Assembly: GCA_930367215.1 (NCBI GenBank) | Contig: OV884057.1 | Location: 262,712,339-262,776,338 of the forward strand | DNA: 64,000 bases | Direction: 5' to 3' | Source: Pollenia angustigena | Taxonomy: Eukaryota > Arthropoda > Insecta > Diptera > Polleniidae | Shown here: positions 23,842 through 36,066 of the stretch, piece by piece | How positions within the stretch are numbered: position 1 is the stretch's first letter | How the letters are laid out: each line of letters begins with the position of its first letter | Position numbers and translations under genes: made by a program | Notes under the pieces: model-generated | What the model was told of the DNA's origin: nothing | Database searches by the model: none | The model's input: the letters and a program-made list of their open reading frames with translations, nothing else

Positions 23842-23979
23842 CACTTAGAAAAATTATAGATTTCTCTACAAAACACCAATCGAAAATTAGTACAACTTCT
23901 GTGCTAAACACTCATTTATGACATTTGGAAAGACTTTTGTCTAGACACACCCTAATGATAAATTCCTTTTTTTCTAGTG
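23842..23979. mobile_element. 138-bp miniature inverted-repeat element, TA target
   Basis: The left end CACTTAGAAAAAT matches the reversed right end CACTAGAAAAAAAGG with one gap. TA flanks both ends (23840-23841, 23980-23981). Tc1/mariner-like by target site. Confidence 0.55.
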
Positions 23980-23981
23980 TA

Positions 23982-25002
23982 ACATGGACCTATTAAATAA
24001 TTTACATATTTTCTTGACACTTGCAACAAATTTTTTAGTGGGTTCTTTTTCATTCTTAACCAAAATGTGGGTTTTGTTGTATCCTTTTGTTTGTTTCCTT
24101 GCGAAATGTTGTTGTGCTTCAACTTTTTCCCTTTAATTCAATTATTCTTTCAATAGACGTGTGCAATTTAAAACTTTTTTAAATGCACGTGACATCTGAG
24201 CTTCAATTGTTTTGTTGCTTTTCTGTATTTTGTATTCAAGCTGTGCTGTATTCCTATTTATTGGGGTTCTTTTGTTTGCTGTAACATTGGACAATGACAT
24301 TGTAACTCAAAAAACTTTGAAGAACTTAAAAGTAGGAGTAGAGAAAAAAGGAAAAATACTGCAACAATCTGCAAAATATCAGCTCCTTAAACTTATCCCT
24401 TTGTTTGTTGGTAGCAAACAGCAGAGTGTCATTGTTGTAACATTTTAATGTGTGTTTGCTGTCTCGCTGCATTTGAGTCTAAACACTTTGGAGCACTTGC
24501 ATGTTCTGTTGTCAGCATTGGATTTAAAGCACGGGAAAGGTAAGCAACCCTTATACAAAATTCTCTTTAGCGCATTTTGCTTTTCTTTGGATTCTTGAAC
24601 TTATTCGTTGTTTTTTCTTTTCTTTTTAGCACTTGTAGTTGTCTTCAGTTTCTTTATTCTTGGGATTTACACCGTCTTAGTAAAGGTTTTTTTTTAAACG
24701 TTCAAAATTAAAAGAAACAACTCTTCACTTTAAATACACTAAGGATAAACCAATAGGTGCAAGCAATTTTTGACAGTCGCGTCTAAAACCTATTTTTTAA
24801 AAAAAGTGTGTGTGTGTCGTTTGAAACATAAGAAAAATAGAGTAGAAATGTTCTTAATCTGGTGATCTGATTTTTCGATGATTATAAGTTTTGTTTTTTT
24901 TTAAAAATATTTATTTGAAATAACTTAAAAAAACACCTTTTTCTTTGAAAAATACGGTTTTATTGTATGCTTATTGCGCTTATGGAGTGCCCTAGTAGGT
25001 TA
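23982..25002. other. Non-coding stretch
   Basis: A 78-codon frame at 24212-24448 has a hydrophobic first third but no further support. Otherwise nothing is recognised. Confidence 0.35.
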
Positions 25003-25067
25003 CTGGTAGTTACTCTGGTATTGAGTTAATCTATCGGTGCAAGGGTTGCGGGTTCGATTCCTACCAG
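25003..25067 (+). repeat. tRNA-like segment, probable SINE head
   Basis: It contains GGTTCGATTCC (25051-25061), an exact match to the B-box of RNA polymerase III tRNA promoters. Seven bases CTGGTAG at 25003-25009 pair perfectly with CTACCAG at 25061-25067 like an acceptor stem. A proper D-arm and anticodon arm cannot be folded cleanly, and the unit is 65 nt, so it is not a working tRNA. A tRNA-derived SINE or tRNA pseudogene is the best reading. Confidence 0.45.
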
Positions 25068-26855
25068 ATACTTAAGTCTCTTAGATATTTAGGCAATTAT
25101 GTGAGGATGGTTCAAGGCTATATATGTTATTCAAAACTAGGACCTCGAGGGGAATTTCTTCCTCTGCAAAACAACCTAACCGATTTTAATTAAATTTAAA
25201 ACATAAATAGATCCCTATTTAGATAGACACATAAGCTTTATATTTTTTCCAAAATAGAACAACGAGGGGAGGTTTCGATTTTAATGAAACTTAAAACATA
25301 AAAATGTCCTTATTTAAATGGAGATATAAGCAACGCATTTTTTAAAAATAGGACAACCAGGGGAGGTAGGGGGCAACTTGGGTCTTTCCCTATTCAGGTA
25401 TATACATAAGCAATGTATTTTTTCTAAAATACGACCACAAAAGGATGTATGGACAATTTTATTAAAAACACAGATAAATGGGCACATTATCTTAAAGTTT
25501 ATCTAAAATAAATAAATAACTGTCTACTTCCATGTACCTAAAACTAAAACACTGGATGTAAATGTCTACTTATACATTTATTAGGTGTGTAGGTGTGAGT
25601 TAAACGGAAACGTGATTTTTCTACGTTTTAAAAAATTTATTTCACCTATTTTTTATTGCAGCTCATTCTTTATTTTTGCAATAATTTTTTTTACTTACTG
25701 TTACTTTTTCTTAAACGTCTAAATGCAGGTTTGGTGGGATGAAAAAATAAAAAGAACAGAAAAAATAAGTCTATAAAAAATTTCTTTAACAAACCATGAA
25801 TGACATTACTTTTCAAGTATCATGGCAATAAAATTAAATTTTAAACTTTTTTTTGCTGAAATACAACTTCTAGAGTATGGCTTTATTATGAACATACAGA
25901 TGGTCACCCTTTAAAAACGACATGTTAAAAGATTTTGTTAATTTTTTATATTTATATTTTTTGAATAAATATTCAAATTGTACTAAAACGGTGTTTGACA
26001 TTGATTTATTTTGTTTGATAATCAAAAAAAAAAAAAAAAAAAAAAAATTGACAACCACTTGTCATGTGTAATGCCAGTTTTTTTAATGTGTTATAAATAA
26101 TTTTGTTTTGTATCTTTTTAATTTACCCTTAAAGGCATAATAGCAAAAATAACGTGATTTTGGCTTTTTTTTTTTTGTTATGCAGCATTTATTATTTCTA
26201 TCTGATGTATGATTTGTTGTGTCACTCATTCTCTTCAGAAGTTTTTGTAGACACTTTCGACTGTTTAATGCCTCGAGTGTCATGTTAATGAGTGTTTAAA
26301 TGCTAAAAGTTTTTGCTGAAATTATGATTTCTTTACCTTTTCCGGGTGTTCAAGTTTGGGAAACTTTCAGTGTGATAATAATTTTTGCTTGATGAAGCAG
26401 AAATCCAACAATGGTGAGAGTGTACCACAATATGTTGTAAATAAGGCCAAAAGAATCAAAATCTTCTAAGTCTGAGAAAAAAAATTTATTTTGTGCTCTT
26501 AAATAGACAGAACGTATTAATAAAACTTTAACGTTTTACAATTTTTATAATGAAAGTGAAATATTTTAAGTTCTTTTTGTTCTACTCGCTTTCACTCTGC
26601 AGCTGTAAATGAGTATTAAAAAATTAGTTTTTGAATAAAACTTTAAATTAACTCTTTCTCACTGTCAATAAAAATGAACAATGAAGTGACATAATTTCTT
26701 TACAATTTACTGATATTGTTCTGAAACAAAAAATTTAATTAAAAACAACTTTTTAGAAGCACCGAAACCTGCCTGTTGTGTACACTTAAAAAAATCAAAA
26801 TGATAACAAAGTTTTCGTATAAATAAGTGCGTTGTAGTGACAGTTTTAAACTGTC
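25068..26855. other. Non-coding, with a 24-nt A tract at 26024-26047
   Basis: Segments at 25130-25440 repeat a loose pattern ('aaaataggacaac.agggga'), suggesting diverged tandem units of about 120 bp. The uninterrupted A tract at 26024-26047 could be a retroposed tail or simple sequence. No gene seen. Confidence 0.35.
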
Positions 26856-26861
26856 CGTGGC

Positions 26862-28311
26862 CACATAGGGGTTTTTTGCCAATCTAGCCGGACATTAAGC
26901 AAAAAATTTAAGAAATGGAAAAATTTAAGTACGCAGCTCGACAGACAAAGTTCTGCATCGTATAGTGAATTTTCAAGTCTTTTGCTTGAGATTTGTGGTT
27001 TTGGGACACTGTTAAAACCAGGAAAGTTGATTATTGAATTGCATGCGTGTTCATTGACTTTTTACGGTTTTGGGAGGTTTACAATATATTTTTTTGTAGA
27101 TAAACGAATAAAGATTTTACATTGATTTTTTTTTCTGTGAAAGACTACATAGGTAAAAATATAATAAAATTACCTAAAAATATGGTATAGAATGTTTTTT
27201 TCACAATTGAAAAATAAAATAAACAGACATATGTACATACATATTATAAAAAAAATACTTATTGTATAAATTACCAATTATTTAAGGCAATAAAACTTAG
27301 TTTTTTCTTTATATATAAAAATAAATTGCCTATGCACACCTTGGTAAAATTACCTAAACTATTTTTTTTGTGTGTAATTATGAAAATTTTTAGAAAAATT
27401 TTATTAGAAGTTTTTATGATAAAAAAAATTAGTTCGAAATTAAAAAAAACGATTTTTTGTTCTTAAAAATGTTATACATCACGATAAAATTTGAAATCTC
27501 TACTTTTAAATTAAAAAAAAAAACATTGCGCGTTGTTGCGCCATTTTTTTTATGATTTTTTGAAAATTTCACCTTTTTCCTGTTTTTGCTCATCTTGCAT
27601 AGGTACATATGATAGAAACCCTTTCGTCAGCCATAAAATGTTTTGGTTGTACGTAGATGTTTTTTATTTAAATTATTACATCTATAACTAATATTACCTG
27701 TGTAAAAAAGGGATGTGCGAAATAGTAAGTAACGGGTTTTAACCACCTGTGCGGCCGCTAAATAACGTTATTTTATGGAGCAAAATAAAAGTACCTGTTT
27801 TGCATAACTTGTAAAATCATTAACAACAAAAATAATATGTAATAAAAAATCAAATCTGGGCTCTAGGTACTTAGTTTTTTTTAATATATAATACCTCCCC
27901 CTACCCATAAAAGTTCAAAAATTTAATTGTTATAGTATTTAGGCGTTAGTAATCTATTTCTTTTGATATTTAAATTTTTTTAAATATTATTTTATGTAAC
28001 CGCCCTCAAAAGAGGGCGGGGGCGAAAAGTGTAATTTTACGATCTCATGGGTCCAATTTTAGGTTTTTTAACTTTCGCCGACGTTAAAAGTTGCATTTGC
28101 CAAACAGAAGTATGGGAAAACTTAAAAAAAAATTGCATTTTTCAGAGGATGGATTAGTTCTTCTAGGGGGAACCTTTTCCTCCTTCGTCCGATTTTATTA
28201 ATTTTTCAGGTTTACCTGCCTATGACAGGGGCACTCAATAACTTTTAAGAAGCAATATAAGCTAAAACAAAAAGTAATGTCCGGCTAGATTGGCAAAAAA
28301 ACCCCTATGTG
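26862..28311. mobile_element. 1.45-kb element with long near-perfect inverted ends
   Basis: The left end CACATAGGGGTTTTTTGCCA is mirrored by TGGCAAAAAAACCCCTATGT plus G at the right. The match extends about 36 bp (through AATCTAGCCGGACATTA) with one indel. CGTGG occurs just outside both ends (26856-26860 and 28312-28316), with one extra C at the left. A GC-rich hairpin (ccgccctc...gagggcgg) sits at about 28002-28020. No coding frame. A CAC start with a GC-rich 5-bp flank recalls Transib elements, but this is speculative. Confidence 0.65.
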
Positions 28312-28316
28312 CGTGG

Positions 28317-30122
28317 GCAGGAATTAAAGAAACAAGATTGTGCATTGCGCAGGTCCGTTATTTTTGTGGGTGACGAAGAAATATACTTTGTGTATGTGCA
28401 TTTGTGTGTCTGACATTTTTTAACAAAAAACACTCATATTTAGTCTATGATGACGTAGATACACAGTAGACATTATTTTGTACGGCTGAGTGCGCAATCT
28501 TGTTTTTTTGATTCATGGTCCGTGGGCTAGTATTATGAGATATCAGTGACCTTAGACCTGTCATATTGTACGGTTTGTTTCTGGTAATAATAAGATGGTA
28601 GTAGATTGCTGATGATCATATTGGAAATGTATTTTCGGATGCTTGCCCAGCAGGCGAATTTATTTGTGTACGTGTGCTGGACGTAATAATCGCCGTCATG
28701 TCTAAATTTTTTGATTTTCCATCCAGCATCGTCGGTGTGACACATACAAACACATTTTTACTTATACTACAGCAATGCTTGATGAGTATTTTGATCAGTG
28801 TATTTGGGCCTTAAGTGAATAACACTGTAAGTGACAAATTAATAATTTGTCAGGAGATCAAAAAACGTTTTTAAAAGTCGAGAATTCATTTTTTATTCAT
28901 ATTTTTGAAAAATAATGATGATAAAAAATGATAAATATTAAGAAATTTAAATTTTTAACTTCATATCCAAAATCGCGGTGGTACTTAAAACGTTTTTCCA
29001 CATTACCTTTGTCATTATTTTATATGCATTTTTGCTATAGCTCAACCTTTTAGTTCCTTTTCGATTTTCCACATAAACTTTTATTTTGGTACCTCCTTAA
29101 CACATGTCAGTTACTTCCTACAATTTCGTTTTTGATACCAACAACTTACAACGTTTTTCCACGGACTAACTTTTGTTATTGCATTTTGACAGCTATTAGG
29201 TGTTTTTTTAGGAGTTTTATCAATGTAAGAAAGTTTTGAAAACAGTAAGCTGCAAAAAGCAGGCTTTGCGAGTTTGTCTTTTAAAACGCCTTTGCTTCAT
29301 TTATCATAATCCGCTCCTGAGCTTTATATTATCTACCAGAATCTGAAACTAGTTTTAATTGACACTCAACCAAGAATTAAAGAAGTTTAAAAAATTCAGC
29401 CATAAAACCGATGCGAAAAGGCCTATAGTTCAAGTTGCTCCACCGTCAAGAGCAATTTAACAAATTTTCAACATTTGTACATTTTTTTGTAACTGGTTAT
29501 TTTTTTAACGCCTTGTTTATAAAAAAAGGGTTAATAAAGGGCTTATTAAAAAAATTTTATAGAAAATTGATAAAGGAATAAAATATGAATTGGCAGTTTG
29601 GCCAATTTAGCAGTGTGTTAAAGATTTCCTATTTGTTTATATTTTTATCTGGGTTTCGAAATTGTGTTTTTTTTTTAAAGTAACTATAATAAAAAACTTT
29701 TGCTTAGTAATCGTAAAAATTTTATTATCCCTGAATTAAAGATATCGCAAAAACAGAGCTCTCATTAATGCCAATTTATCAACAAAATTATCATTAACAC
29801 AAACGTTCGTATATCTTTAGTTTAATTTAATAATTTGCACTTATTTGTTATACAACTGTTATTTTATTATTTATATTATTATTTATGTAGCATTCATCCT
29901 GGTCTTTATATGAATTTATTGTTTTGTTTAATGATTTACTTTGTTCGTCGCATTTTTTTACAATATTTTATTATAAATAATTTAATGTTTTTAAAGGTAT
30001 CAATGCCTAATTTATGCAATGTATTTGGTTTTAATATTTTTGTTTCATAGACGTGAATAGATTTTTAAATTATAGAAATCAATAGCAAAAAAAAACATAT
30101 TTAATTAAATATGATTTACGGC
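28317..30122. other. Non-coding stretch
   Basis: No gene or clear repeat is recognised. A 70-codon minus frame at 28533-28745 is in the less AT-rich part but lacks any motif. Confidence 0.35.
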
Positions 30123-30124
30123 GA

Positions 30125-30230
30125 GTTTCACAAAGTTCAGTTAAAACTAACTATAACTTTAACTTCCAGTTAACAATATGTTTTTGAAAGTTATAGCTGA
30201 TAGTTAATTATAACTGAACTTGGTGAAACT
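30125..30230. mobile_element. Hairpin-type miniature element
   Basis: AGTTTCACAAAGTTCAGTTA at 30125 is mirrored by TAACTGAACTTGGTGAAACT ending at 30230, and inner stretches (aactataactttaac / gttatagctgatagtt) also pair. About 106 bp, non-coding, no convincing target duplication. Confidence 0.6.
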
Positions 30231-32967
30231 GTTAATTTATATTTTTTAATTAAATAACACTATTTGACAAAATCGAAAAACTTGGAGATACATACTTTTG
30301 AAAAAGACCTCGGGTAGCATGTGAGCATACTTGATTAGCCAATTTTGCTATTTAAGGAAATTCGATTGCACCCCCAATATCTGAAGCTTTTGCGACATTG
30401 CGAAGTTATTTTTGCACCTTAAACATAAAAAGATATCAGGTCTATAAAAGACTAATTTAACAAATTTTCATAAAATATCCGAGTTATAAGCCTGGGCCCA
30501 GATCGTAACAGTCGTGATCGAGTGTCTTTTATCGAAATTTTACTTTTTGAAATCGTCTTATTCGCTATCAAAAAACCTCTATCGAAATTTGAGATTTTGT
30601 CATTCGATAACGAGTAATCTAAAGTAATTAGTTTTTTTTCTTTGCTTTGATTTTTTTGAGAGCTAGTTCAGATAATTTAACGATAATTGTTATCAAAATT
30701 GATGATGATAGTACATTTTTTCTGTTTCGCTCTCAAAATTTTGTATGGCAAAACATGTAGTTTCAATCATGTTTGGGGCACGAAACAGCGAAACACGAAT
30801 ATTGCTGTCTGTGTGAACATGGTATTAGGAACTTTTAACCAATTAAATGGTTTGTTTAATATATTAAAAACTTTTGCGAATTTTCGCTATTTTTGCAAAT
30901 TTTTCTTAATTTCTATAGTTTTCTGAATTTTTGCAATTTTTATGTTGCTTTGTTGCTCTTTTTGGCAAGCGCCGCCGTTACTAAAAAGTCCTATAAATAA
31001 ACCGAAGTCACCTATTTTATTTGGTGAAAAGTGCAATGCCTTATGCCATAAGTATACAAGTATAAAAATCTATAACATTATTTAAACAAATTTCCATTCG
31101 AGAGCTTTCGAATGCCGCAATCACGATTTTGAAACGTCACGAAGTTTATTCGATACAATAGTTCATTCGAACACGTGTACGATGATTTGTGCACTGTTGT
31201 ATTTTTTATAACCAAGGCCGTAAAAAGATGTTCAATTGCTTTACTTATACATTTTACTCGTCACTAAATATGACTTTTAAGAAAATTAAGAAATGATTAT
31301 GAAGAAAAAGTGTAAACATATCATATTTTTTGCATGTAAAATAAGTATATAAAAATGTCTTTAGAAGTAGAAAATATAAGAAAATATAAAATTTCCCAGC
31401 GCAATTTCCTCAAGTTAAACAGCCGAGATATGGTATGAAACCATCCTTTTATGAAATCATGGCCTTTTTTTATAATAAAAAACAATAAAAGACGATGATT
31501 ATCAACATTTTATTTTTTCATCCCGGTAGACCATTCTGAGGAAATGCTCATATCTTTGAAAGGTTGCTCGATCTAAATGTTTTTAAATGTACCAAAAAAG
31601 CCTTTTTAATCTTCTAATGCATTTTCAATCGCTCCATCAACTCTTACTTCAGAATTTATAACGCAAGCATCTTCACGGAGTTTTGGATTTTCTTGTTAGT
31701 TGTAATAAATAAAGAGAAACGCCCCCTTAAACGTATTTTTATAATTTGGGCCCTTGCGATTATGAGTTATAAGGGATTTTACCGTGCTTTAATATAAAGT
31801 CGATAATTTAAACATAAACAACTTTGAACTCTCACTTATTTTCAAATGCTTAACCCCAATTATTTATTACTAAAGGATTAAAAATGAGAAGAATTTTAGC
31901 TAAAATACAAATAGAAGCAATTTATATGTAAAAATGGATTAAAATATCAAAACAAAAGCTTAACCAATGTCGAGACAGGCGATTCCACTTCTTTAATATC
32001 AACTCCCACCCCTCTTTCACACCTTTCCTTTTGGTGAGTGAACTAAAAATAAACAATAAATTCATTCTTCTTTTACTAGTTCATTGATTATTTAGACTCG
32101 AAATGTCATAATAAATCAAACCTTTAGCCGTGAAAATGCTTTAAGCACTATTTCTGATTTCATAAACTAAAAGGGGGAAGTTACCCCAAAAATAGTGTCA
32201 AAAATTTTATAACTACATATATTATTATAAATGTATGTATGTAATCTTACATGTTGTTTCTTAAAAAAAAATATTTAAAATCCACAAAATATCTTGGAAT
32301 TTTTTTCTTTTTTTGAAACCTCCTTTAAAAAAACTTTATGCATGTATTTTTTGTTTGTTTTTAAAGCGTATAAATTTAAAAGAATTTTGTTCAAATGTTC
32401 TTTAGTCTCAAGGTAATTAAATTATATTTCTTTCATTTCATTTTCATAATATTTGGTTAACAAATAAATTGTTTGGTCGTTTTAAGTATTTTCAATTTTA
32501 AAAATCCAAAGTGGTATCATTTCGGTCGTAAAACGTACCAGACCTTTTAAGTACTTGGAAAACAGAAAACAATTCAAGCAATAAATATTTTGAATAATAA
32601 AAAAAAGAACATATCAGAAAACAAAACTAAAAAAGACCTGAAAATTAATGCAATCGAACTTTAGTTGCGTTGCCTTTAGACTGGAACAATAATTTATATT
32701 AGGTAAGACAACTTTTGTCAGTGGCCATTTTGACAGATCGGCAACTAAGTTTTAACAAATGAAAATAAATGAATTTAATAAAAAAATATGATTTGTTTCG
32801 AGCATTTATTTTTTCGATGGCCAAGAAAAAAGTTTGCCACAAATCTGTTTGCGACACTTTAGAGGCAGTTCTAATCTGCTACAATCGCCGTTGTCTTCTC
32901 AAAGATGCTGTGTTGCTATTTTAAAAGCAAAATCTCTATTATTAAAAGTTTCTAATATGATCGTGGA
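30231..32967. other. Non-coding stretch
   Basis: No gene seen. The segment 30490-31150 has several 'tcgaaat' and 'cgataa' motifs and might be a decayed repeat. Open frames such as 30687-30926 are unsupported. Confidence 0.35.
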
Positions 32968-32969
32968 TT

Positions 32970-33174
32970 CACGCAGAGAAAAAACATATTTAACCATAAC
33001 ATGTTTGTAGGCAATCATAGCATGGTTGTGGTTTCTTGACGGAGGACTAATTTAACCATAATATGGTTGCCGGTAACAATAATAAGGCTAAATTAAACAT
33101 GATATGTTTAACATTTTCTTTAAAAATAGTTTTGTTGGAGGTGACTATATTTAAACATGTTTTATCTCTGGGTG
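32970..33174. mobile_element. 205-bp member of the CACGCAGAGAAAAAAC family
   Basis: The left end CACGCAGAGAAAAAACAT and the reversed right end CACCCAGAGATAAAACATG pair. TT sits outside each end. The interior repeats 'aaccataacatg', 'aaccataatatggttg' and 'aacatgatatg', the hallmark motifs of the larger elements at 45225 and 49883. Confidence 0.65.
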
Positions 33175-33396
33175 TTCAATTCCATTTGTTGGATGGAGTA
33201 GTTATAATAATTTTCTCGCGTGATAATTTTATCAATTTTGTTAGCCAAAAAAAGATACATTAAATAGAATTTCTAAAAATTAAACAAAATAACGTATTAA
33301 TTTTTAGCTTTTTGCGATGTTTTACTTAGAAAATGTACACTGTAATCGACATCATTTGCCTTTAATAACTAAAGTTCGGTTGCTATTAATAACACT

Positions 33397-34795
33397 GGTT
33401 TACAGCCAAAAAATACCAAGAACGCCACATGCTTAAATAAGTTAATTGAGACCTCCTGAACACGAAAAACGCTGTAATTTTTTTTCCTAAGTACCGTTTT
33501 TTAGATAACGGTACTTTTGTGTTTTTCGGTGTATGGTCCCACTCAAACCCTTGTGGAGCCCAACCAAAAAGTCCGTTCGAAATAAATATCATATCGTTGG
33601 AAAGGTAATGAATGCCTTTTCCGTCGATATGCTTTAAATTTTTATCTGATAAGAAAAGGCTGAGAAATGGCACCTCATTTTTAATTTCCAACATTTTACG
33701 CGTGATTTGAAAAAAAACGGATGAAAAATTTAGTTTTTATTAGGGATTTTGTGGAACGAAAATATTTTCATCTTCATTGCTCACACACTATATTCGGCGC
33801 CCATCAGTATTTAACAAAAAACGGAATATGATATGGATGAAAATATTGTCGTTCCACAAAATCCTTAATAAGAACTTTATTTTTCATCCGATTTTTTTCA
33901 AATCACGCTTAAAATGTTGGTAATTAAATATACACTTAAAAATTATTACAGTAACTGATTGTGGGTTATTAAATTCGTTTTCCGTACTGTTAAATTTGAA
34001 TTAAAATATAGTTATTTTACGAATAATTTTATTTATTAACATTGATGTTTGTTATTCAAAAAACAAACTACCAAAAAATAATGTTTTTTCGTTTTTATTT
34101 TTTTATGTAGTTTGATTTTTGTCGATTAAAATGTATTTTTTAAAAGTAAAAACTATTCAATTTTAATGAATATGCTGTTCAATAAATAAAAAATTTTAAA
34201 ATTAATGTAAAAATCATTTGTTTTAAATGAAATGTAAATGATCCGTTTTTTAAATGAATTTTAATTTGTTTAAAATGTATTTTCGTTTGAATTTAACTAC
34301 ATAATATTTTGAGTGTACTATTTGGTTAAAATATAAAACATTCCCGATCTTTCATGTGCTATTTATCGTAGTAATTTTATTCCTGATTTTTTTTTTTTTT
34401 TTTTTTTTGCATTTGTTGAGTATGAAAACATTGTCGTTCCACAAAATCCTTAATAAACACTTTATTTTTCATCCGATTGAAAATTGAAAATGAAAAATTT
34501 AAAAAAAAAACGCAAAAAAATAGGCAAATTTTGAATTTTGAGGTGCCATTACTCAGCCATTTCTTATCAGATAAAAATTTTCAGCATATCGACGGAAAAG
34601 GCATTCAATTGCCTTCCAACGATATGCCATTTATTTCGATCGGACTTTTTGGTTGGGCTCCACAAGGGTTTGAAACACAAAAGTACCATTATCTAAAAAA
34701 CGGTACTTAGGAAAAAAAATTATAGCGTTTTTCGTGTTCAGGAGGTCCCAATTAACTTATCTAGGCATGTGGCGTTCTTGGTACTTTTCCAAACT
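33397..34795. mobile_element. 1.4-kb fold-back element with ~320-bp arms
   Basis: The arm at 33402-33720 is repeated in reverse at 34470-34790 (shared landmarks: taagtaccgttttttagata, gggctccacaagggtttga, cgacggaaaaggcatt). A second smaller hairpin uses 33690-33775 and 33838-33920 ('gtggaacgaaaatattttcatc'), and part of that unit occurs again at 34426-34470. A 383-bp element (33933-34315) interrupts the centre. Both arms keep the same open frame, with FLSDKN, HIDGKGI and GLFGWAPQGFE readable in each (minus strand at the left, plus at the right). Confidence 0.7.
33933..34315. mobile_element. 383-bp TA-target element inside the fold-back
   Basis: The left end CACTTAAAAATTATT and the reversed right end CACTCAAAATATTATG pair, with TA on both sides (33931-33932, 34316-34317). 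The interior is extremely AT-rich. Younger than the surrounding fold-back. Confidence 0.6.
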
Positions 34796-35105
34796 TAAAA
34801 TTTGTAAAGCAGTGTAATCGGCCCATTAGTAAAACGACAATATGACAAAGTATTTGTGACTAAGTTTGAGTATATGAGGATGGAAACCCTTAAATATTAT
34901 TCGATAACTAAGTTTTTAACTGTTAATTTAAAGCAAAACAAATTTATGGTCCTTTGTTAAAAAACAAAAATCGAAAACGTTGTAAATGATAATGTTAATT
35001 GCTTCTGAAAATCCCGTTCAAAACTTACATAAAGTTAAGGAATTATCTCCAACACATTGATATATACCCCAAATAAAATTCTTATCGCAGTCTTAAAAGC
35101 TAAAG

Positions 35106-35139
35106 TATATAAACTTTGAATGCTGTTAGCAGCTAATCA
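35106..35139 (+). promoter_or_regulatory. Core promoter of the trypsin-like pseudogene
   Basis: TATATAAA at 35106-35113 is followed by an arthropod initiator (AATCAGTTT, A at 35139), 33 bp from the start of the TATA box and 22 bp before the ATG at 35161. This spacing is typical of fly digestive protease genes. Confidence 0.6.
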
Positions 35140-35160
35140 GTTTGCAGTTGAAAAGTGAGC

Positions 35161-35799
35161 ATGTAAGTTTTAGTTGTTTGTGCTCATTTGGTGGCATGTG
35201 CCAATGCCTCTTCCATTTCCAATATTGCGTTTAAAAATTAGGGGAGAAGATGCCGTACCGCACTCAGCTTCTTACATTGTATCCTTGAGCAGAACCTCGA
35301 AGCACTCCCACACTTGCGGAGGCATTCTCATCAACAAGAACTGGGTATTAACCACTGCCCATTGCATTAGAATTCATGTAGGTAGTGGTGTTGTTGCAGG
35401 TCTGTAAAAGCGCACCAATTATGATGCCAAGACTCAATCTCGTGTGTTCGATTATGAAAAGGTGCATGAAAACTACAGTGGCAGTGCTGGTCCTTACGAT
35501 ATTGCTATTCTGCATGCTACCCTTCCAATTCACCGAATGGGTGCAACAAATTGTTTTGGCAGCTTTAAAAGAAATCCTTTTTATGTCTTGAGAGCTGCTA
35601 ACACTTTGCAAACTACCCACATTGTTGAATTCAACAAGAGCTGCCGATGATCCCATCTATGAAACCAACATGTGTAAATTCTCCGTCTGAATTGATTGTA
35701 ATTGTTTCGTGGGGTTACATTCCCTGTGGTTTGGCTCAAATACCATCGATTTTCAAACGTGTCTCTGCCGCCATCGACTGGATTAATCAAGCTCAATAA
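35161..35799 (+). pseudogene. Trypsin/chymotrypsin-like serine protease pseudogene
   Basis: S1-family serine proteases are secreted digestive enzymes using a His-Asp-Ser triad. Here the ATG at 35161 is followed at once by TAA. Reading on gives a signal-peptide-like VLVVCAHLVACANA. After a frame change, GEDAVPHSASYIVSLS and HTCGGILINKNWVLTTAHCI give the N-terminal strand and the catalytic His. An in-frame TAA lies near 35404, then NYDAK and PYDIAIL give the catalytic Asp. A frameshift near 35645 leads to DDPIYETNMCKF. The block that should hold GDSGGP and the catalytic Ser is deleted, and VSWGYIPCG and IFKRVSAAIDWINQAQ close the gene with a TAA at 35797. A polyA signal AATAAA lies at 35857-35862. 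Only about 210 codons remain of the usual 250 or so. Intronless. It lies just downstream, in the minus-strand sense, of the exon at 36067-36311, so it may sit in that gene's intron. Certainly not a working protease. Confidence 0.9.
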
Positions 35800-36066
35800 G
35801 AATTATATTTCGCCTAAAGGGATTTTCAGGCTAACTTTGGAAATTATTATGATTTAAATAAACGAGCATTGAAGCAAACAGTTGCAAAAAAATTTAGGTA
35901 CGAGTTTTGTAATTAAGCGGATTGAGAGAATTTAAGAACAATTATGTGTAAGGAAATATGTCAGCAAAATAATTAAATTTTATAATTATATAAGCATATA
36001 AGTGAGACTAAAAGAGCTTAAGTATCTTGTTAAACTGAAAATTATTTGATATTTGCAAGTACCTAC

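Noticed and set aside
25003..25067. An intact tRNA gene
   Set aside because: The B-box and acceptor-like stem are present, but D and anticodon arms do not fold and the length is short.
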